From Isoperla grammatica (taxonomy: Eukaryota; Arthropoda; Insecta; Plecoptera; Perlodidae), in assembly GCA_945910005.1 (NCBI GenBank), contig OX246739.1, forward strand, positions 75,484,404-75,548,403: 64,000 bases of DNA. Direction: 5' to 3'. Each line of letters begins with the position of its first letter. Position 1 is the first letter of the stretch. Made by a program: the position numbers and the translations under genes. Positions 1 to 11,544 of this stretch are shown here, in pieces. The notes under the pieces were generated by a model. That model was not told the origin of the DNA, made no database searches, and saw nothing but the letters and a program-made list of their open reading frames with translations.

Positions 1-194
1 CATACATACATACATACATACATACATACATACATACATACATACATACACACACATTCATACATACATACATACATACATACATACATACATACATACA
101 TACATACATACATACATACATACATACATACATACATGTACATACATACACACACACATACATACATACATACATACATACATACATACATACA
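1..194. repeat. (CATA)n microsatellite
   Basis: Nearly pure CATA tetranucleotide repeat from the window edge, interrupted by short CA runs and one GTA. It continues off the left edge. Many arthropod non-autonomous repeats end in such CATACATA tails, and the module at 61-62.7 kb does too, so this may be the tail of an element lying outside the window. Confidence 0.95.
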
Positions 195-285
195 ATAACT
201 AGTCAGGGTTATGAACCATTTATAACTATTTGGTAGAAGCTTTTTAGGTAATTGATAGTTACGGTACTGTTCGGGTTGTATTGTG

Positions 286-712
286 TGGCTTGATGGTCTA
301 GTGGTTAGCATCTCTGCTTCCAATGCAGAAGGTCCCGGGCTCAAATCCCGGTTCAGGTAGAAGTTTTTTAACTTCTAATATGGATTCAGTTCCATTCTTG
401 TCTTAGGAATAAGTAAACGGTGACTTTGGAGCCGTCCTAGCAACGAGGCACTCAATAAATTCAAAGTTGTTCTGAATTGGCCTTGTTGATTCTGACATCT
501 GTCCGCAGGTGTTTGCACTGTCCTGTCCTGTCCTGGTTCATATGTTTCGTATTTGAAATATCGATCTTTGATTGGTTATCACTCACTCGTCGATGGTGTT
601 TGGAGCCTACAGGGTTGGTTTAGTCCCTTTAAATTAAAGTCCCCCACTGCAAATCAGTTTCATTACTGAGTGGGTAGACTCTAAATGTGAATTTATTTAT
701 TTTATTTATATT
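286..712 (+). mobile_element. tRNA-headed SINE, family A, copy 1
   Basis: The head reads like a tRNA: A box TGGTCTAGTGG near 292, an anticodon-like stem-loop with CTGCTTCCAATGCAG, and a B box GGCTCAAATCCC near 338. A body of about 350 bp follows and ends in a TTTATTTATTTTATTTA tail. The same head and body recur inverted at 23.6-24.0 kb, and the body alone at 13.96-14.3 kb. The T-T-C-C-A-A-T loop would give a CCA anticodon, but the fused body and the repeated copies argue for a SINE, not a working tRNA gene. Sequence between 713 and the next exon is intronic with nothing recognised. Confidence 0.8.
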
Positions 713-921
713 AATATCAATTGTTGCATTAGTACTGTAGTATTCTGAGACCAATTTTGCCTATACCAACTGATATTGGCCGATTCTTTATTATTATTGT
801 TGTATCAGTTCCAGTATCATACTATCTCTGCTTCTACATGCACATTTTGTAATATTGAAGGTACAGTGTACAGCATTCTTTTCTTGTGTCTAAACTTGAC
901 CCGTGTGTGGTTATCCTCCAG

Positions 922-1086
922 GCATTGCTTCGCCCCGGTAGACTGGATAGAGTTGTCTACGTTCCGCTACCAGATAGCACCACACGGTCAGAGATATTGT
1001 CCATCCAGCTGACCAAGACCCCTGTCACATCCGAAGTTGACGTGGCCGAGCTGGTGGCTGAAACAGAGGGCTACTCGGGAGCAGAG
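922..1086 (+). CDS. AFG2A: AFG2A/SPATA5-type AAA ATPase, penultimate coding exon
   Basis: This 55-codon exon is preceded by TTATCCTCCAG and followed by the donor GTGAGAG. It encodes the end of the second AAA (D2) domain. ALLRPGRLDR contains the paired arginine fingers seen in this class (RPGR), then VVYVPLPD, then the start of the C-terminal helical lid ending YSGAE. AFG2A-type proteins are hexameric unfoldases; AFG2A acts with AFG2B in cytoplasmic 60S ribosome maturation by releasing recycled factors. The exon is phase 0 at both ends and joins in frame to the last exon at 10571. The assignment over VCP or NVL rests on the C-terminal sequence and on remembered family features. Earlier exons lie left of the window. 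The exon's last 38 bp are the seed of the adjacent 71-bp minisatellite. Confidence 0.85.
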
Positions 1087-4000
1087 GTGAGAGCTGAGCT
1101 AGTCAGTCCAAGGTTGTCTAGCTGGTGGCTGAAACAGAGGGCTACTCAGGGGCAGAGGTGAGAGCTGAGCTAGTCAGTCCAAGGTTGTCTAGCTGGTGGC
1201 TGAAACAGAGGGCTACTCAGGGGCAGAGGTGAGAGCTGAGCTAGTCAGTCCAACGTTGTCTAGCTGGTGGCTGAAACAGAGGGCTACTCAGGGGCAGAGG
1301 TGAGAGCTGAGCTAGTCAGTCCAAGGTTGTCTAGCTGGTGGCTGAAACAGAGGGCTACTCGGGGGCAGAGGTGAGAGCTGAGCTAGTCAGTCCAAGGTTG
1401 TCTAGCTGGTGGCTGAAACAGAGGGCTACTCGGGAGCAGAGGTGAGAGCTGAGCTAGTCAGTCCAAGGTTGTCTAGCTGGTGGCTGAAACAGAGGGCTAC
1501 TCAGGAGCAGAGGTGAGAGCTGAGCTAGTCAGTCCAAGGTTGTCTAGCTGGTGGCTGAAACAGAGGGCTACTCAGGGGCAGAGGTGAGAGCTGAGCTAGT
1601 CAGTCCAAGGTTGTCTAGCTGGTGGCTGAAACAGAGGGCTACTCAGGGGCAGAGGTGAGAGCTGAGCTAGTCAGTCCAAGGTTGTCTAGCTGGTGGCTGA
1701 AACAGAGGGCTACTCGGGAGCAGAGGTGAGAGCTGAGCTAGTCAGTCCAAGGTTGTCTAGCTGGTGGCTGAAACAGAGGGCTACTCAGGGGCAGAGGTGA
1801 GAGCTGAGCTAGTCAGTCCAAGGTTGTCTAGCTGGTGGCTGAAACAGAGGGCTACTCAGGGGCAGAGGTGAGAGCTGAGCTAGTCAGTCCAACGTTGTCT
1901 AGCTGGTGGCTGAAACAGAGGGCTACTCAGGAGCAGAGGTGAGAGCTGAGCTAGTCAGTCCAAGGTTGTCTAGCTGGTGGCTGAAACAGAGGGCTACTCA
2001 GGAGCAGAGGTGAGAGCTGAGCTAGTCAGTCCAAGGTTGTCTAGCTGGTGGCTGAAACAGAGGGCTACTCAGGAGCAGAGGTGAGAGCTGAGCTAGTCAG
2101 TCCAAGGTTGTCTAGCTGGTGGCGGAAACAGAGGGCTACTCGGAAGCAGAGGTGAGAGCTGAGCTAGTCAGTCCAAGGTTGTCTAGCTGGTGGCTGAAAC
2201 AGAGGGCTACTCAGGGGCAGAGGTGAGAGCTGAGCTAGTCAGTCCAAGGTTGTCTAGCTGGTGGCTGAAACAGAGGGCTACTCAGGGGCAGAGGTGAGAG
2301 CTGAGCTAGTCAGTCCAAGGTTGTCTAGCTGGTGGCTGAAACAGAGGGCTACTCAGGGGCAGAGGTGAGAGCTGAGCTAGTCAGTCCAAGGTTGTCTAGC
2401 TGGTGGCTGAAACAGAGGGCTACTCGGGAGCAGAGGTGAGAGCTGAGCTAGTCAGTCCAAGGTTGTCTAGCTGGTGGCTGAAACAGAGGGCTACTCAGGG
2501 GCAGAGGTGAGAGCTGAGCTAGTCAGTCCAAGGTTGTCTAGCTGGTGGCTGAAACAGAGGGCTACTCAGGGGCAGAGGTGAGAGCTGAGCTAGTCAGTCC
2601 AAGGTTGTCTAGCTGGTGGCTGAAACAGAGGGCTACTCAGGAGCAGAGGAGAGAGCTGAGCTAGTCAGTCCAAGGTTGTCTAGCTGGTGGCTGAAACAGA
2701 GGGCTACTCAGGGGCAGAGGTGAGAGCTGAGCTAGTCAGTCCAAGGTTGTCTAGCTGGTGGCTGAAACAGAGGGCTACTCAGGGGCAGAGGTGAGAGCTG
2801 AGCTAGTCAGTCCAACGTTGTCTAGCTGGTGGCTGAAACAGAGGGCTACTCAGGAGCAGAGGTGAGAGCTGAGCTAGTCAGTCCAAGGTTGTCTAGCTGG
2901 TGGCTGAAACAGAGGGCTACTCAGGAGCAGAGGTGAGAGCTGAGCTAGTCAGTCCAAGGTTGTCTAGCTGGTGGCTGAAACAGAGGGCTACTCAGGGGCA
3001 GAGGTGAGAGCTGAGCTAGTCAGTCCAAGGTTGTCTAGCTGGTGGCTGAAACAGAGGGCTACTCGGGAGCAGAGGTGAGAGCTGAGCTAGTCAGTCCAAG
3101 GTTGTCTAGCTGGTGGCTGAAACAGAGGGCTACTCGGGAGCAGAGGTGAGAGCTGAGCTAGTCAGTCCAAGGTTGTCTAGCTGGTGGCTGAAACAGAGGG
3201 CTACTCAGGGGCAGAGGTGAGAGCTGAGCTAGTCAGTCCAAGGTTGTCTAGCTGGTGGCTGAAACAGAGGGCTACTCAGGGGCAGAGGTGAGAGCTGAGC
3301 TAGTCAGTCCAAGGTTGTCTAGCTGGTGGCTGAAACAGAGGGCTACTCAGGGGCAGAGGTGAGCGCTGAGCTAGTCGTCCAAGGTTGTCTAGCTGGTGGC
3401 TGAAACAGAGGGCTACTCGGGAGCAGAGGTGAGCGCTGAGCTAGTCAGTCCAAGGTTGTCTAGCTGGTGGCTGAAACAGAGGGCTACTCGGGAGCAGAGG
3501 TGAGCGCTGAGCTAGTCAGTCCAAGGTTGTCTAGCTGGGGGCTGAAACAGAGGGCTACTCAGGAGCAGAGGTGAGAGCTGAGCTAGTCAGTGCAAGGTTG
3601 TCTAGCTGGTGGCTGAAACAGAGGGCTACTCAGGGACAGAGGTGAGAGCTGAGCTAGTCAGTCCAAGGTTGTCTAGCTGGTGGCTGAAACAGAGGGCTAC
3701 TCAGGGGCAGAGGTGAGAGCTGAGCTAGTCAGTCCAAGGTTGTCTAGCTGGTGGCTGAAACAGAGGGCTACTCGGGAGCAGAGGTGAGAGCTGAGCTAGT
3801 CAGTCCAAGGTTGTCTAGCTGGTGGCTGAAACAGAGGGCTACTCAGGGGCAGAGGTGAGAGCTGAGCTAGTCAGTCCAAGGTTGTCTAGCTGGTGGCTGA
3901 AACAGAGGGCTACTCAGGGGCAGAGGTGAGAGCTGAGCTAGTCAGTCCAAGGTTGTCTAGCTGGTGGCTGAAACAGAGGGCTACTCAGGAGCAGAGGAGA

Positions 4001-7000
4001 GAGCTGAGCTAGTCAGTCCAAGGTTGTCTAGCTGGTGGCTGAAACAGAGGGCTACTCAGGGGCAGAGGTGAGAGCTGAGCTAGTCAGTCCAAGGTTGTCT
4101 AGCTGTTGGCTGAAACAGAGGGCTACTCAGGGGCAGAGGTGAGAGCTGAGCTAGTCAGTCCAACGTTGTCTAGCTGGTGGCTGAAACAGAGGGCTACTCA
4201 GGAGCAGAGGTGAGAGCTGAGCTAGTCAGTCCAAGGTTGTCTAGCTGGTGGCTGAAACAGAGGGCTACTCAGGAGCAGAGGTGAGAGCTGAGCTAGTCAG
4301 TCCAAGGTTGTCTAGCTGGTGGCTGAAACAGAGGGCTACTCAGGAGCAGAGGTGAGAGCTGAGCTAGTCAGTCCAAGGTTGTCTAGCTGGTGGCGGAAAC
4401 AGAGGGCTACTCGGAAGCAGAGGTGAGAGCTGAGCTAGTCAGTCCAAGGTTGTCTAGCTGGTGGCTGAAACAGAGGGCTACTCAGGGGCAGAGGTGAGAG
4501 CTGAGCTAGTCAGTCCAAGGTTGTCTAGCTGGTGGCTGAAACAGAGGGCTACTCAGGGGCAGAGGTGAGAGCTGAGCTAGTCAGTCCAAGGTTGTCTAGC
4601 TGGTGGCTGAAACAGAGGGCTACTCAGGGGCAGAGGTGAGAGCTGAGCTAGTCAGTCCAAGGTTGTCTAGCTGGTGGCTGAAACAGAGGGCTACTCGGGA
4701 GCAGAGGTGAGAGCTGAGCTAGTCAGTCCAAGGTTGTCTAGCTGGTGGCTGAAACAGAGGGCTACTCAGGGGCAGAGGTGAGAGCTGAGCTAGTCAGTCC
4801 AAGGTTGTCTAGCTGGTGGCTGAAACAGAGGGCTACTCAGGGGCAGAGGTGAGAGCTGAGCTAGTCAGTCCAAGGTTGTCTAGCTGGTGGCTGAAACAGA
4901 GGGCTACTCAGGAGCAGAGGAGAGAGCTGAGCTAGTCAGTCCAAGGTTGTCTAGCTGGTGGCTGAAACAGAGGGCTACTCAGGGGCAGAGGTGAGAGCTG
5001 AGCTAGTCAGTCCAAGGTTGTCTAGCTGGTGGCTGAAACAGAGGGCTACTCAGGGGCAGAGGTGAGAGCTGAGCTAGTCAGTCCAACGTTGTCTAGCTGG
5101 TGGCTGAAACAGAGGGCTACTCAGGAGCAGAGGTGAGAGCTGAGCTAGTCAGTCCAAGGTTGTCTAGCTGGTGGCTGAAACAGAGGGCTACTCAGGAGCA
5201 GAGGTGAGAGCTGAGCTAGTCAGTCCAAGGTTGTCTAGCTGGTGGCTGAAACAGAGGGCTACTCAGGGGCAGAGGTGAGAGCTGAGCTAGTCAGTCCAAG
5301 GTTGTCTAGCTGGTGGCTGAAACAGAGGGCTACTCGGGAGCAGAGGTGAGAGCTGAGCTAGTCAGTCCAAGGTTGTCTAGCTGGTGGCTGAAACAGAGGG
5401 CTACTCAGGGGCAGAGGTGAGAGCTGAGCTAGTCAGTCCAAGGTTGTCTAGCTGGTGGCTGAAACAGAGGGCTACTCAGGGGCAGAGGTGAGCGCTGAGC
5501 TAGTCGTCCAAGGTTGTCTAGCTGGTGGCTGAAACAGAGGGCTACTCGGGAGCAGAGGTGAGCGCTGAGCTAGTCAGTCCAAGGTTGTCTAGCTGGTGGC
5601 TGAAACAGAGGGCTACTCGGGAGCAGAGGTGAGCGCTGAGCTAGTCAGTCCAAGGTTGTCTAGCTGGGGGCTGAAACAGAGGGCTACTCAGGAGCAGAGG
5701 TGAGAGCTGAGCTAGTCAGTGCAAGGTTGTCTAGCTGGTGGCTGAAACAGAGGGCTACTCAGGGACAGAGGTGAGAGCTGAGCTAGTCAGTCCAAGGTTG
5801 TCTAGCTGGTGGCTGAAACAGAGGGCTACTCAGGGGCAGAGGTGAGAGCTGAGCTAGTCAGTCCAAGGTTGTCTAGCTGGTGGCTGAAACAGAGGGCTAC
5901 TCGGGAGCAGAGGTGAGAGCTGAGCTAGTCAGTCCAAGGTTGTCTAGCTGGTGGCTGAAACAGAGGGCTACTCAGGGGCAGAGGTGAGAGCTGAGCTAGT
6001 CAGTCCAAGGTTGTCTAGCTGGTGGCTGAAACAGAGGGCTACTCAGGGGCAGAGGTGAGAGCTGAGCTAGTCAGTCCAAGGTTGTCTAGCTGGTGGCTGA
6101 AACAGAGGGCTACTCAGGAGCAGAGGAGAGAGCTGAGCTAGTCAGTCCAAGGTTGTCTAGCTGGTGGCTGAAACAGAGGGCTACTCAGGGGCAGAGGTGA
6201 GAGCTGAGCTAGTCAGTCCAAGGTTGTCTAGCTGGTGGCTGAAACAGAGGGCTACTCAGGGGCAGAGGTGAGAGCTGAGCTAGTCAGTCCAACGTTGTCT
6301 AGCTGGTGGCTGAAACAGAGGGCTACTCAGGAGCAGAGGTGAGAGCTGAGCTAGTCAGTCCAAGGTTGTCTAGCTGGTGGCTGAAACAGAGGGCTACTCA
6401 GGAGCAGAGGTGAGAGCTGAGCTAGTCAGTCCAAGGTTGTCTAGCTGGTGGCTGAAACAGAGGGCTACTCAGGAGCAGAGGTGAGAGCTGAGCTAGTCAG
6501 TCCAAGGTTGTCTAGCTGGTGGCGGAAACAGAGGGCTACTCGGAAGCAGAGGTGAGAGCTGAGCTAGTCAGTCCAAGGTTGTCTAGCTGGTGGCTGAAAC
6601 AGAGGGCTACTCAGGGGCAGAGGTGAGAGCTGAGCTAGTCAGTCCAAGGTTGTCTAGCTGGTGGCTGAAACAGAGGGCTACTCAGGGGCAGAGGTGAGAG
6701 CTGAGCTAGTCAGTCCAACGTTGTCTAGCTGGTGGCTGAAACAGAGGGCTACTCAGGAGCAGAGGTGAGAGCTGAGCTAGTCAGTCCAAGGTTGTCTAGC
6801 TGGTGGCTGAAACAGAGGGCTACTCAGGAGCAGAGGTGAGAGCTGAGCTAGTCAGTCCAAGGTTGTCTAGCTGGTGGCTGAAACAGAGGGCTACTCAGGA
6901 GCAGAGGTGAGAGCTGAGCTAGTCAGTCCAAGGTTGTCTAGCTGGTGGCGGAAACAGAGGGCTACTCGGAAGCAGAGGTGAGAGCTGAGCTAGTCAGTCC

Positions 7001-10000
7001 AAGGTTGTCTAGCTGGTGGCTGAAACAGAGGGCTACTCAGGGGCAGAGGTGAGAGCTGAGCTAGTCAGTCCAAGGTTGTCTAGCTGGTGGCTGAAACAGA
7101 GGGCTACTCAGGGGCAGAGGTGAGAGCTGAGCTAGTCAGTCCAAGGTTGTGTAGCTGGTGGCTGAAACAGAGGGCTACTCAGGGGCAGAGGTGAGAGCTG
7201 AGCTAGTCAGTCCAAGGTTGTCTAGCTGGTGGCTGAAACAGAGGGCTACTCAGGAGCAGAGGTGAGAGCTGAGCTAGTCAGTCCAAGGTTGTCTAGCTGG
7301 TGGCGGAAACAGAGGGCTACTCGGAAGCAGAGGTGAGAGCTGAGCTAGTCAGTCCAAGGTTGTCTAGCTGGTGGCTGAAACAGAGGGCTACTCAGGGGCA
7401 GAGGTGAGAGCTGAGCTAGTCAGTCCAAGGTTGTCTAGCTGGTGGCTGAAACAGAGGGCTACTCAGGGGCAGAGGTGAGAGCTGAGCTAGTCAGTCCAAG
7501 GTTGTCTAGCTGGTGGCTGAAACAGAGGGCTACTCAGGAGCAGAGGTGAGAGCTGAGCTAGTCAGTCCAAGGTTGTCTAGCTGGTGGCTGAAACAGAGGG
7601 CTACTCAGGGGCAGAGGTGAGAGCTGAGCTAGTCAGTCCAAGGTTGTCTAGCTGGTGGCTGAAACAGAGGGCTACTCAGGGGCAGAGGTGAGAGCTGAGC
7701 TAGTCAGTCCAAGGTTGTCTAGCTGGTGGCTGAAACAGAGGGCTACTCAGGGGCAGAGGTGAGAGCTGAGCTAGTCAGTCCAAGGTTGTCTAGCTGGTGG
7801 CTGAAACAGAGGGCTACTCAGGGGCAGAGGTGAGAGCTGAGCTAGTCAGTCCAAGGTTGTCTAGCTGGTGGCTGAAACAGAGGGCTACTCAGGGGCAGAG
7901 GTGAGAGCTGAGCTAGTCAGTCCAAGGTTGTCTAGCTGGTGGCTGAAACAGAGGGCTACTCGGGAGCAGAGGTGAGAGCTGAGCTAGTCAGTCCAAGGTT
8001 GTCTAGCTGGTGGCTGAAACAGAGGGCTACTCAGGGGCAGAGGTGAGAGCTGAGCTAGTCAGTCCAAGGTTGTCTAGCTGGTGGCTGAAACAGAGGGCTA
8101 CTCGGGAGCAGAGGTGAGAGCTAGCTAGTCAGTCCAAGGTTGTCTAGCTGGTGGCTGAAACAGAGGGCTACTCAGGGGCAGAGGTGAGAGCTGAGCTAGT
8201 CAGTCCAAGGTTGTCTAGCTGGTGGCTGAAACAGAGGGCTACTCAGGGGCAGAGGTGAGAGCTGAGCTAGTCAGTCCAAGGTTGTCTAGCTGGTGGCTGA
8301 AACAGAGGGCTACTCAGGAGCAGAGGTGAGAGCTGAGCTAGTCAGTCCAAGGTTGTCTAGCTGGTGGCTGAAACAGAGGGCTACTCAGGAGCAGAGGTGA
8401 GAGCTGAGCTAGTCAGTCCAAGGTTGTCTAGCTGGTGGCTGAAACAGAGGGCTACACAGGGGCAGAGGTGAGAGCTGAGCTAGTCAGTCCAAGGTTGTCT
8501 AGCTGGTGGCTGAAACAGAGGGCTACTCAGGGGCAGAGGTGAGAGCTGAGCTAGTCAGTCCAAGGTTGTCTAGCTGGTGGCTGAAACAGAGGGCTACTCA
8601 GGAGCAGAGGTGAGAGCTGAGCTAGTCAGTCCAAGGTTGTCTAGCTGGTGGCTGAAACAGAGGGCTACTCAGGAGCAGAGGTGAGAGCTGAGCTAGTCAG
8701 TCCAAGGTTGTCTAGCTGGTGGCTGAAACAGAGGGCTACTCAGGGGCAGAGGTGAGAGCTGAGCTAGTCAGTCCAAGGTTGTCTAGCTGGTGGCTGAAAC
8801 AGAGGGCTACTCAGGGTCAGAGGTGAGAGCTGAGCTAGTCAGTCCAAGGTTGTCTAGCTGGTGGCTGAAACAGAGGGCTACTCGGGAGCAGAGGTGAGAG
8901 CTGAGCTAGTCAGTCCAAGGTTGTCTAGCTGGTGGCTGAAACAGAGGGCTACTCAGGGGCAGAGGTGAGAGCTGAGCTAGTCAGTCCAAGGTTGTCTAGC
9001 TGGTGGCTGAAACAGAGGGCTACTCGGGAGCAGAGGTGAGCGCTGAGCTAGTCAGTCCAAGGTTGTCTAGCTGGTGGCTGAAACAGAGGGCTACTCAGGA
9101 GCAGAGGTGAGAGCTGAGCTAGTCAGTCCAAGGTTGTCTAGCTGGTGGCTGAAACAGAGGGCTACTCAGGGGCAGAGGTGAGAGCTGAGCTAGTCAGTCC
9201 AAGGTTGTCTAGCTGGTGGCTGAAACAGAGGGCTACTCGGGAGCAGAGGTGAGAGCTAGCTAGTCAGTCCAAGGTTGTCTAGCTGGTGGCTGAAACAGAG
9301 GGCTACTCAGGAGCAGAGGTGAGAGCTGAGCTAGTCAGTCCAAGGTTGTCTAGCTGGTGGCTGAAACAGAGGGCTACTCGGAAGCAGAGGTGAGAGCTGA
9401 GCTAGTCAGTCCAAGGTTGTCTAGCTGGTGGCTGAAACAGAGGGCTACTCGGGAGCAGAGGTGAGAGCTGAGCTAGTCAGTCCAAGGTTGTCTAGCTGGT
9501 GGCTGAAACAGAGGGCTACTCGGGAGCAGAGGTGAGCGCTGAGCTAGTCAGTCCAAGGTTGTCTAGCTGGTGGCTGAAACAGAGGGCTACTCAGGGGCAG
9601 AGGTGAGAGCTGAGCTAGTCAGTCCAAGGTTGTCTAGCTGGTGGCTGAAACAGAGGGCTACTCAGGAGCAGAGGTGAGAGCTGAGCTAGTCAGTCCAAGG
9701 TTGTCTAGCTGGTGGCTGAAACAGAGGGCTACTCAGGAGCAGAGGTGAGAGCTGAGCTAGTCAGTCCAAGGTTGTCTAGCTGGTGGCTGAAACAGAGGGC
9801 TACTCAGGAGCAGAGGTGAGAGCTGAGCTAGTCAGTCCAAGGTTGTCTAGCTGGTGGCTGAAACAGAGGGCTACTCAGGAGCAGAGGTGAGAGCTGAGCT
9901 AGTCAGTCCAAGGTTGTCTAGCTGGTGGCTGAAACAGAAGGCTACTCAGGAGCAGAGGTGAGAGCTGAGCTAGTCAGTCCAAGGTTGTCTAGCTGGTGGC

Positions 10001-10487
10001 TGAAACAGAGGGCTACTCAGGGGCAGAGGTGAGAGCTGAGCTAGTCAGTCCAAGGTTGTCTAGCTGGTGGCTGAAACAGAGGGCTACTCAGGAGCAGAGG
10101 TGAGAGCTGAGCTAGTCAGTCCAAGGTTGTCTAGCTGGTGGCTGAAACAGAGGGCTACTCAGGAGCAGAGGTGAGAGCTGAGCTAGTCAGTCCAAGGTTG
10201 TCTAGCTGGTGGCTGAAACAGAGGGCTACTCAGGAGCAGAGGTGAGAGCTGAGCTAGTCAGTCCAAGGTTGTCTAGCTGGTGGCTGAAACAGAGGGCTAC
10301 TCAGGGGCAGAGGTGAGAGCTGAGCTAGTCAGTCCAAGGTTGTCTAGCTGGTGGCTGAAACAGAGGGCTACTCAGGGGCAGAGGTGAGAGCTGAGCTAGT
10401 CAGTCCAAGGTTGTCTAGCTGGTGGCTGAAACAGAAGGCTACTCGGGAGCAGAGGTGAGAGCTGAGCTAGTCAGTCCAAGGACACAT
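1049..10487 (+). repeat. 71-bp minisatellite made of an exon/donor-site junction
   Basis: About 133 head-to-tail units of 71 bp fill the last intron of the AFG2A-like gene. Each unit holds 38 bp matching the end of the upstream exon (from AGCTGGTGGC to GGAGCAGAG) and 33 bp matching the start of the intron (GTGAGAGCTGAGC...). Every unit therefore has an intact AGAG|GTGAG 5' splice site. First donor 1087 and last donor 10455 are 9368 bp apart, which is 132 units minus four single-base deletions that can be located (near 3376, 5505, 8130 and 9253). Variant units (GCGCT, AACG, CGGAAG, GGCGGAAA, GAGGAGAG) recur at multi-unit spacings, showing higher-order duplication. The unit is not a multiple of three and reads into TGA. 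Confidence 0.97.
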
Positions 10488-10570
10488 TCAATAATAACAA
10501 TACAGTAATTAGGATAACACATGAAAAACTTGCGTGTAAGAATGGACTAAAGCTAACGCGTGTTGGTCAG

Positions 10571-10729
10571 GTTCTTGCTGTTTGCCACGAGGCTGCGCTG
10601 AAAGCTCTTGAAGACGATCTGACGGCAGCTCGAGTTTCGCGAGACAACTTCATGACAGCGCTGAAGTTGGTAACGCCTCGCACTTCCCCCGAGTTGTTGC
10701 AGCTCTATGAAGACTACCTGCATAAGTGA
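10571..10729 (+). CDS. AFG2A: AFG2A/SPATA5-type AAA ATPase, last coding exon
   Basis: The acceptor TTGGTCAG ends at 10570. The exon encodes 52 residues, VLAVCHEAAL... to ...YEDYLHK, and stops at TGA 10727-10729. It joins phase 0 to the exon at 922-1086 (YSGAE + VLAVCHEAALKALEDD), matching the lid helices that follow the AAA core. Near the end, the pattern LKLVTPR followed by LYEDY is what I recall as typical of the AFG2A/SPATA5 C-terminus, where a Thr-Pro-Arg precedes the final helix. The 9.5-kb intron between the two exons is almost wholly the 71-bp array, so the correct protein requires use of the first of about 133 donors. I see no AATAAA between the stop and the hAT element at 11112. Confidence 0.87.
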   Translation, partial: VLAVCHEAALKALEDDLTAARVSRDNFMTALKLVTPRTSPELLQLYEDYLHK

Positions 10730-11103
10730 TACGTGTGTACAAAATATGGATGATATACAAATATTTATTTCAACTTTTTCTAATTGTTTAATTTTTAAGA
10801 AAACACAAGCTAATCCCTTTAGCAAACACAGTTCTGTCAAAACTGGATACTGGGTTCAAAGTTGTCCACAGGGTCCACATTGTTTTTAAATGCCTTAAGT
10901 TAGCAATTCTTTCATAACAATCAAAACAAATGTACCTACGTGAACATTCATTTTTGAAAAATTTGCTCTCCTCCTTGCGCGGTAGGTAACTCTGGCTGCT
11001 AGAGAGTGCAGTATTGCCATGTGCCAATTATCAGTGGCTGGCTTCGCTTAGTTAGCCGCACTCTCTCGAAATCCATCTGCTTTTTCGCTGGTCGTATGGA
11101 TTG
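10730..11103 (+). other. 3' UTR/flank of the AFG2A-like gene
   Basis: AT-rich sequence between the stop codon and the hAT insertion. No coding sequence or repeat is recognised. No canonical AATAAA is seen here. The first one downstream is at 11242-11247, inside the hAT element. Confidence 0.4.
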
Positions 11104-11380
11104 CTTTAAAGTAGGGTTGCCGTTCCATGTGAAAATCGGCATCGATAATCGGCGGAGCGGAATCGATAATCATATCAAGATATATCGATATTGTAGACTT
11201 CAATCGATTATCAAATCAAATGGAAAACAATCCCAAAAACCAATAAAGAGGAGTATTTAAGGATAAGAAAAATCACGGACTATTATTCCACGCACTTTTT
11301 ATTATAAGGTAATGCAATTGCTTGGTTGGTCATTGGGGTGCCACTTTTTTCACGTTCTGATTGTACGTGGATGTGCCTTG

Positions 11381-11541
11381 TGTTGTATTTATATATTGTA
11401 TGTTTATTTCACTTCTATTACAATACATGATAGAAAACATGATTAACAATTACAAAATATACTAAAGATGTAATGTCAGTTCCGCCATGTTGATTCTCTT
11501 CAAAGGGCAGACGACGTTGAATAAATATGCGATATAGAGGA
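11381..11541 (-). repeat. truncated 3' LTR
   Basis: About 160 bp match 12935-13092 closely (both begin TGTTGTATTTATATAT-like on the + strand and end at GCGATATAGAG). Homology then stops, so the U3 side of this LTR was lost in the same deletion that removed pol. Confidence 0.85.
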
Positions 11542-11544
11542 AAA

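Noticed and set aside
286..360. A functional tRNA gene (CCA anticodon-like loop)
   Set aside because: The cloverleaf is imperfect and the same head is fused to the same 350-bp body elsewhere (23.6-24.0 kb inverted), so it is a SINE head.
1049..10487. CRISPR-like array of regular repeats
   Set aside because: The 71-bp units are contiguous with no variable spacers, the setting is a eukaryotic intron, and the unit equals an exon/intron junction.
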